64,000 bases of DNA, from positions 776,724 through 840,723 of the forward strand of contig JAIETZ010000001.1 of assembly GCA_019744775.1 (NCBI GenBank), read 5' to 3'. This DNA comes from Candidatus Obscuribacterales bacterium. GTDB taxonomy: Bacteria > Cyanobacteriota > Vampirovibrionia > Obscuribacterales > Obscuribacteraceae. Positions 59,232 to 64,000 of the stretch are shown one piece after another; position 1 is the first letter of the stretch, and every line of letters begins with the position of its first letter. The position numbers and the translations under genes are program-made. The notes under the pieces are model-generated. The model ran no database searches, had not been told where the DNA came from, and saw nothing but the letters and a program-made list of their open reading frames with translations.

Positions 59232-61553
59232 TTATTTGCCTTTCTTCTGTTGTCTTTCAGCGGCTTTTCTTTCACGCATTTCGCGAACCAGACGTATCGT
59301 GCGCTCATTAGATACTTCAGGTGTTTCGCAATTCTCGCGTATCCATTTCAGTCCACCTTCTATATCGGTAAACTCACCCTGATATTGAGCAAAACTCGCT
59401 TCGCGGACGATGTCTCCAAATGGAACGCCCTGCTTGTAACCAAGCGAAAGCAGCACCTCGCCATTGATAATGGGTTTGGCATTTATCGCGCGAGTTGGTT
59501 CAGCAGGATTGCGTGCTTCTTCTAAGGACTTTTCCCAGAATTCTCGTTGAGAACCCATGTTGCCTGATTCATGCTGAGCTTCATTGGGCGCGCAACATGT
59601 GCCACGACCTAGAGCATCAGCGTCTTGCAACTCAATTAGATTCTCGATGTGCTTCAGATCTAAATATTCACGAAGTTTCTTCTTCGACAACTTAGGTCCA
59701 TTGTGCATCGTCATGTGTTTGGCAACAGTGTCAGAGATTGTGTGATTTTGATCACCAGACATTTCCAAACGTCTGGCAATTTCGGCAGCAATCTCGGCAC
59801 CCTTGCTGTCGTGCCCATAATTAGTAATGCGTCCATCTGAAGTTATTTTCTGTGTGTCCGGTTTGCCGATATCGTGGAAAAGTCCGCTGAACATCAAATC
59901 CATATTACGCTTGGCAGAATACACCAAGCGATCAACAACCATCATTGTATGAATCCACGTATTGCCTTCCGGATGATGAATTGGATCCTGATCTCCTGCC
60001 TTTGAATCCAATCTCACTAATTCCGGAATCATTTCCTTCATTAGCCCAGTGTCTTTCAAAAGATTCAAGCCTTTTACTGGATCAGGCGCCATTAGCAACT
60101 TAGCAAATTCCATTCCCCAAGCTCTACCGGAAGAGCGATGAATCTTGTGAGCATCTTTGACCATGGCAATCACCACCGGCTCAGTTGGCTCAAATCCAAG
60201 CTTAGAGGAGAATGTCGCCACTCGCAACATACGGGAAGGATCTTCTTCAAATCGATCATGCGGATTGCCAACCGTGTCGATTCGTTTATTCATCAAATCG
60301 GCTGGACCATCAAAGTAATAATAAGCAATCCGGCTTTTCGGATCCAAAAACATGGAGTTGATTTTGAAGTCACGACGACCGGCATCTTCACGCATCGCTA
60401 TGCGGACAGGCAATCTATCAAGTGCCACCACTTCATCTGGTTGGCGTCCATTTGAGTATGCGCCGTCACATCTGAAAGTGGCAATTTCCAAGTGAACGCC
60501 ATCGATCTCCGTATGTTTTACCGCAAAATTCTTACCGGCAGTTTTACCTTCCGGCATCAATTCATCTACCCGAGCAGCGGGAGCATTAGTTACGATGTCG
60601 TAGTCTTTTGGAGTCTTACCGAGCAAAATATCGCGGACGCAACCACCAACAAAGTAGGCTTCATAGCCTGCTTTGTTTAGTGTGTCCACAGCCTTCATGC
60701 CGGCTAACCAGTCCTTGGAAGTGGTTATTTCCTCAGGTATTAGCAGTCCAATTTCATTCGGCTTGATTTTGGCAATATGCTCCCAATAATTCCAGCGGAC
60801 TTCTCTAACTGCCTGATTGCCAGCGCGCTTAATTTCCTTAGTTGCTTTCGCACCTAGCTCAGCTACTTTCTTACTAGCAAGTTCATCTGCCTGTATCCCG
60901 CCCGGTATCGCAGCGACTCCATCCATAACGGCATGTTTTAATCCGGAGCCCAAAACTTTGCCGACATCAAGCGATTCATTCTCTTGCTTTTGCCGAAGAA
61001 TTTCGGACGCTGATCCGCTAGCCATTCCGAAAGTGCCGCCGGTTAAGGCTGTTGCCACGAGAGGTCTTTCACTCAAAATGCGGCTGACTTTCTGTAGCCC
61101 TTTGAACATACCGTGCCCAGCTACAAAAACTGCTACATCAGAGGTAATAGCCAAAGGGTCAAAAGTCGTAGCAAGCGCTTTCGGTGACCCACCTACAGTT
61201 GAATCAACAAAGCGGTTGGCAATCCCAAGTGCCACGCCTTGTCCGGCGACGTTAAGCTTCAAGTGCGGCAAAACTGCCAGAGAGCCCTTCATTAAGCCGC
61301 CCTTGACCGTACCTTTGAGGGCGTCAATAGTCATTGCCTGGGCATTCCAATCTTCCGGCTTCTTATCCTTGCAGGAATTGTAGACTTCTCCGAAGGCAAA
61401 CGTGATGGCGGTAACTGCTATGCCCGTCTTGCCCCGCATAAACAACCCGGCCGTGTTAGCCATTTCCGTGCCAATAGGCATAAGCTCCGAAACCCAATCC
61501 GGCTGCGCCTTTGACTCAGGCAGCGCTTCATGGAGGGATTTATCGCGATCCAT
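59232..61553 (-). CDS. cca: CCA-adding/poly(A) polymerase-type nucleotidyltransferase with HD domain and long N-terminal extension
   Basis: 773 aa from ATG 61553, chosen because GAGG lies 7 nt upstream; the frame extends to 61646. The catalytic head begins near residue 280: AYFVGGCVRDILLGKTPKDYDIVTNA, with the Asp pair in DYDIVT, then RREDAGRRDFKINSM-like core REDAGRRDFKINS. An RRF-type head, poly(A)-RNA binding domain and HD phosphohydrolase domain (GLFHDIGKPDTQ, about residue 615) follow. About 250 residues before the head are extra, Gly/Ala-rich and partly hydrophobic (LKGTVKGGLMKGSLAVL). The enzyme repairs or builds tRNA 3' CCA ends; the extension is of unknown role. Confidence 0.87.
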   Translation of the reverse strand: MDRDKSLHEALPESKAQPDWVSELMPIGTEMANTAGLFMRGKTGIAVTAITFAFGEVYNSCKDKKPEDWNAQAMTIDALKGTVKGGLMKGSLAVLPHLKLNVAGQGVALGIANRFVDSTVGGSPKALATTFDPLAITSDVAVFVAGHGMFKGLQKVSRILSERPLVATALTGGTFGMASGSASEILRQKQENESLDVGKVLGSGLKHAVMDGVAAIPGGIQADELASKKVAELGAKATKEIKRAGNQAVREVRWNYWEHIAKIKPNEIGLLIPEEITTSKDWLAGMKAVDTLNKAGYEAYFVGGCVRDILLGKTPKDYDIVTNAPAARVDELMPEGKTAGKNFAVKHTEIDGVHLEIATFRCDGAYSNGRQPDEVVALDRLPVRIAMREDAGRRDFKINSMFLDPKSRIAYYYFDGPADLMNKRIDTVGNPHDRFEEDPSRMLRVATFSSKLGFEPTEPVVIAMVKDAHKIHRSSGRAWGMEFAKLLMAPDPVKGLNLLKDTGLMKEMIPELVRLDSKAGDQDPIHHPEGNTWIHTMMVVDRLVYSAKRNMDLMFSGLFHDIGKPDTQKITSDGRITNYGHDSKGAEIAAEIARRLEMSGDQNHTISDTVAKHMTMHNGPKLSKKKLREYLDLKHIENLIELQDADALGRGTCCAPNEAQHESGNMGSQREFWEKSLEEARNPAEPTRAINAKPIINGEVLLSLGYKQGVPFGDIVREASFAQYQGEFTDIEGGLKWIRENCETPEVSNERTIRLVREMRERKAAERQQKKGK

Positions 61554-61671
61554 CGCCAGTCCTCTATGGATTTGATGCGATAAATCTATCCGATTAAAAC
61601 TTAATATGTGAGTGTGAAACCCCCATGAAAGCCGTACAACTCCCATGGGTTCTGACCAGATTTAATCCAGG

Positions 61672-61950
61672 CTATTCGACAGTGACCACAATCTTCGCTG
61701 GGTATTTTTTGAGTGTCTCTCTGTGAGCGTTCAGCGCTTCATTGCTCTGCAACACATGTGGTATCACCGGCGCCCGGATTGGAGTCAGCATCATGGGTCC
61801 TGTCGGTCCAAGCTTAGCTGGGGTTTCGTTGTTACCGACAATTCTAGGTTCAGCGATATTGGTCTTTCTAGCCTCCTTTGTAGGCAGACAATTCGCGCGA
61901 AGGTAGCCTCTGATTTGATGAGATGCTCTTAAGCCACTGCCGCCGCACAA
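61672..61950 (-). CDS. Possible small protein, unsupported start
   Basis: A 92-codon minus frame ends convincingly protein-like (VIPHVLQSNEALNAHRE then KYPAKIVVTVE) but its only long start is TTG 61950, with no good ribosome site. ATG codons near residue 53-54 (MMLTPIRAP) would give a 40-aa product. I list it as possible only; the opposite frame is less likely still. Confidence 0.3.
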   Translation of the reverse strand: MCGGSGLRASHQIRGYLRANCLPTKEARKTNIAEPRIVGNNETPAKLGPTGPMMLTPIRAPVIPHVLQSNEALNAHRETLKKYPAKIVVTVE

Positions 61951-61993
61951 GCTAAATTAGACCTTTTGGCCTAAAATTGAATCTGAAACGCAA

Positions 61994-62015
61994 GGGCGCA
62001 TTTTGTGCGCCCTAC
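61994..62015. repeat. Dispersed GGGCGCA-type palindrome, diverged copy 4
   Basis: GGGCGCA-TTTTG-TGCGCCC followed by TAC; arms kept, loop changed. It is 21 nt before the patatin ATG. Confidence 0.6.
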
Positions 62016-62035
62016 ATCAGCGAGAAGGATTCAGC

Positions 62036-63022
62036 ATGAACAAAGATATTTGCGCCAAACTGACAGGTCTTACGCTATTGGCAAGCCTGGCACTTACTCA
62101 GCCGGGACTCTGTCAAGAATCAGTGACCAAGGTTGCTAGCTCCCACGGCAAATTGAAAGTCGGGCTTTGCCTCGGCGGTGGCGGCACAAGAGGCGGCGCT
62201 CACGTCGGCGTTTTAAAAGTATTTGAAGAAGAAGGCATTCCAGTCGACATGGTTGTCGGCACAAGCATCGGCGCTATTGTGGGCGGCATGTACTCGGCAG
62301 GTGTGCCGGTAGAAGACATAACCGCAGACATGCTCGGTGGCAAAGTAATGAAGTCGTTTATGACTGTTCCAATTGCGCTTCGCGTTGTCGCTGCACCAAT
62401 TATGATCATCCCGCGTTTATGGAGCCATCCTTACGATGGTTTGTACAAAGGCAATTTGTTCCGCAACTACATGCTTTCGGCAATTCCACCGGCAATGCAT
62501 AATATTGAAAATCTCAAGATTCCGTTCGCCGCAGTTGCTTTCAATATCCGTGATTGCCAACCATACGCAATTGAATCCGGCAATATAGGATATGCAATTC
62601 AAGCAAGTTCGGCTGTTCCAGGTTTAAGAAAACCCGTTGAAATAGGTGACAAGTTATTTGTCGACGGCGGTGTCGTAGCCAACTTGCCTGTTGAACAGAC
62701 ACGAGCAAAAGGCGCTGATATTGTAATTGCCGTTGATGTCGATGAAAGACTGCCCTACGAGTCTTTCGACACATTTAGAAAAATGGGCAGCGTCACCAAG
62801 CGCATGGTCACTTACGAACTTCACCACGATGATGAGCCTGCTACAAAGATGGCAGATATCCTCATTCACCCAAATGTTGATGGTATCGGCTTAGTCTCTA
62901 CCAAGAAGAAAGATATGGTTCGCGCTTACGAAGCAGGTATCAAGGCTGCACGTGAAGCAATGCCGGCTATCAAAGCCAAACTTCAACAAGTCGGTCTAAC
63001 GAGTCTACGTCAAACTCAATAG
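62036..63022 (+). CDS. Secreted patatin-like phospholipase
   Basis: 328 aa from ATG 62036, chosen because AAGGAT lies 7 nt upstream; the frame begins at 62003. Signal peptide LTGLTLLASLALTQPGLC. Patatin catalytic dyad: oxyanion GGGGTRGGAHVG (about residue 47), nucleophile GTSIGAIVGG (about 79) with Ser in GxSxG, and the Asp in VDGGVVANLPVEQ (about 210). Similar to the RssA/YchK group of serine lipases, but secreted here. It likely cleaves membrane or environmental phospholipids. Confidence 0.92.
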   Translation: MNKDICAKLTGLTLLASLALTQPGLCQESVTKVASSHGKLKVGLCLGGGGTRGGAHVGVLKVFEEEGIPVDMVVGTSIGAIVGGMYSAGVPVEDITADMLGGKVMKSFMTVPIALRVVAAPIMIIPRLWSHPYDGLYKGNLFRNYMLSAIPPAMHNIENLKIPFAAVAFNIRDCQPYAIESGNIGYAIQASSAVPGLRKPVEIGDKLFVDGGVVANLPVEQTRAKGADIVIAVDVDERLPYESFDTFRKMGSVTKRMVTYELHHDDEPATKMADILIHPNVDGIGLVSTKKKDMVRAYEAGIKAAREAMPAIKAKLQQVGLTSLRQTQ

Positions 63023-63056
63023 TGGTAAATTTCAGTAGAACATTTCCAGGAAACCT

Positions 63057-63092
63057 CACAATAGGTTGTGTCTTAAGACACAACCTATTGTG
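63057..63092. repeat. Perfect 36-bp palindrome between patatin gene and resolvase-like gene
   Basis: CACAATAGGTTGTGTC then TTAA then its exact complement, two 18-bp arms including the centre. It stands 47 nt before the resolvase-like ATG. No T-run follows on either strand, so it is not a typical terminator. It may be a binding or recombination site, or a cruciform. Confidence 0.85.
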
Positions 63093-63139
63093 TTGAGACG
63101 TCTAGTAGCATTAACGCCAATGCCGGAGGATAGAAAATA

Positions 63140-63505
63140 ATGGACGTAATTGGATACGCAAGAGTAGTGCCACAAGAAGGCGGAGACGAAGCGCTGCAAC
63201 ACCAACGTGATCGCATTGAATCTTATTGCAAAGCGAAGCAATATAATCTCGTTGGTTTCTACCAAGAGCAAGTAAGTCGCGATATCGCTCTTGATGAACG
63301 CAAGGTTCTTTTAGAAGCAATGGCTGCATCAAAAGGGAAAGCTCTTCTCATTGTCAGACTCAACAAGATAAGCGGACAAAAATCCATGGTGCGCGAGGCT
63401 GTTCGTCGCATTACAGAGGGCGGTGGTCAACTGTTAACGGTAGAAGGGTCAAATGATCCGGAAACCATGGAATCGACTCTGCAAGTGACCATGAAGCGGG
63501 AGTAG
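63140..63505 (+). CDS. Serine-recombinase (resolvase N-terminal) domain protein lacking catalytic residues
   Basis: 121 aa, GGAGGA 9 nt before the ATG. N-terminal resolvase fold: MDVIGYARVVPQEGG, then LQHQRDRIESYCKAKQYNLVGFYQE and KALLIVRLNKISG and AVRRITEGGGQLLTVEG, which is the usual strand order of serine recombinases. The catalytic Ser normally in the ARVSTxxQ motif is replaced (ARVVPQEGG), and the DRLxR arginines are NKISG. The protein also stops before the usual helix-turn-helix. A recombination role is unlikely; a regulatory or structural role is inference. Confidence 0.8.
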   Translation: MDVIGYARVVPQEGGDEALQHQRDRIESYCKAKQYNLVGFYQEQVSRDIALDERKVLLEAMAASKGKALLIVRLNKISGQKSMVREAVRRITEGGGQLLTVEGSNDPETMESTLQVTMKRE

Positions 63506-63564
63506 TACAATACAATCTATCATTCGAATTTTTAGGTGTCCGAATTTTTTTAGGAGAATTTACC

Positions 63565-63801
63565 GTGTCGCTTAATATGCTGATGAATGCCATCGACGGC
63601 AAGAAGCTAATGTGCCCTCTTTGCAAGAAGCCGGTTCAGAAATATGAGAAATTCGTTGAAATGACTAACAATGTTTGGGACGGGGCTGGGGATTCGAATA
63701 GGAATGAGAGCACGGCCGGCTCGAAGGTGACGCTCATTTGCGGCAACGACAAATGTGAATGGCGCGAGCGGACCGAGTACTGGAAGAATTATATTGAATA
63801 G
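63565..63801 (+). CDS. Zinc-ribbon-like small protein
   Basis: 78 aa, GTG start with AGGAG 8 nt upstream. One CxxC pair near residue 17 (MCPLCKKPVQ) and a second Cys pair in LICGNDKCEWRER (about 59-64), an arrangement suited to one zinc site. The centre is acidic and Gly/Asn-rich. I do not recognise a family. It follows the resolvase-like gene by 59 nt in the same direction. Confidence 0.65.
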   Translation: MSLNMLMNAIDGKKLMCPLCKKPVQKYEKFVEMTNNVWDGAGDSNRNESTAGSKVTLICGNDKCEWRERTEYWKNYIE

Positions 63802-63835
63802 GGCTTTGCTATTCTCCCTGTTTTTGTCATTTCGA

Positions 63836-63880
63836 CCGAAGCGCTGAAAGCGCGAAGTGGAGAAATCTGCTACAGGGATT
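63836..63880. repeat. Self-complementary intergenic element
   Basis: ACCGAAGCGCTGAAAGCGCG and nearby GTCATTTCG / GAGAAAT form nested dyads (GCGC-TGAAA-GCGC inside ATTTC...GAAAT), the layout of the common GTCATTTCGACCGAAG type intergenic repeats. Only one copy is in the window. Confidence 0.4.
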
Positions 63881-63992
63881 CATCGGTTTTCTAGATCACC
63901 AGCCGCATTGACTCATCAAAAACCTAACCCTTGACGAACTGTTGCCTCATTTAAAAACTAACCCCAGAAGGGGGAAAGAAATGAGGTTAAAG

Positions 63993-64000
63993 ATGAGCAA
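63993..64000 (+). CDS. Possible start of a gene cut by the window end
   Basis: GAGGTTAAAG precedes ATGAGCAA at 63993, a plausible ribosome site and start; an in-frame ATG at 63981 is also possible. Too little is visible to say more. Confidence 0.25.

Noticed and set aside
63057..63092. Rho-independent terminator after the patatin gene
   Set aside because: The palindrome is perfect but no T-run follows on either strand, so I list it as a palindrome only.
63056..63332. Two minus frames opposite the resolvase-like gene and palindrome
   Set aside because: Antisense of a recognised domain; no ribosome site.

Overview
The window reads as chromosome from a non-photosynthetic relative of the Cyanobacteria, probably the Melainabacteria/Vampirovibrionia group (Obscuribacterales-like). 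The main evidence is the cyanobacterial-type ATP synthase order atpI-B-E-F'-F-H-A-G with duplicated b and b' subunits and no beta/epsilon genes attached. The gamma subunit has cyanobacteria-like termini but is shorter than expected for a phototroph. The window also has SepF and many secreted TPR proteins, and no photosynthesis genes. The lineage is an inference; no rRNA is present to confirm it.

Layout. 1-1204: end of a secreted papain-like protein and a small unknown gene. 1292-7904 (minus): ATP synthase operon, with a secreted fasciclin gene and a strong hairpin inserted between atpI and atpB. 8052-10710: pspA, tgt and a secreted low-complexity protein. 10785-11419: AbrB/PIN toxin-antitoxin. 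11560-16135: nrtR-nadC-nadA-nadB, de novo NAD synthesis with its likely Nudix-family repressor and two matching candidate operators. 16406-18587: DUF2892, two c-type cytochromes and a TPR protein. 18826-25724: smc-scpA-scpB-ispD-sepF. 26157-32560 (minus): dut-dapB-asd-dapA-rnj-mnmH-small membrane protein. 32738-41957 is an accessory zone with toxin-antitoxin modules (one with an internally deleted toxin), a tRNA-Thr, repeats, and a 2.5-kb cassette bounded by an 84-bp direct repeat made from the 3' end of a PIN toxin gene. That cassette holds a DUF1399-like protein, a tiny Cys/Gly-rich peptide, a CPxC metal-binding-like protein and a DUF1573-cytochrome c fusion. 42092-49720: secreted TPR proteins, a matrixin-like domain lacking its catalytic Glu, an alpha/beta hydrolase and a CsgG-like protein. 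49919-50400: antiporter gene remnant and a small membrane peptide between related hairpins. 50653-58207 (minus): tripartite RND efflux genes. 58295-64000: DUF4239 protein, a CCA-adding-type enzyme with a large N-terminal extension, a patatin phospholipase, a serine-recombinase-like protein without catalytic residues beside a perfect 36-bp palindrome, and a zinc-ribbon protein.

The housekeeping operons fit together conventionally: energy (atp), NAD, lysine/peptidoglycan precursor supply (dapA, dapB, asd), chromosome segregation and division. The points most worth following are the bounded redox/metal cassette, the DUF1399-peptide pair, the dead resolvase with its palindrome, the candidate NrtR operators, and two leaders that could sequester the ribosome binding site. 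All functional statements come from reading the sequence; no database search was run.
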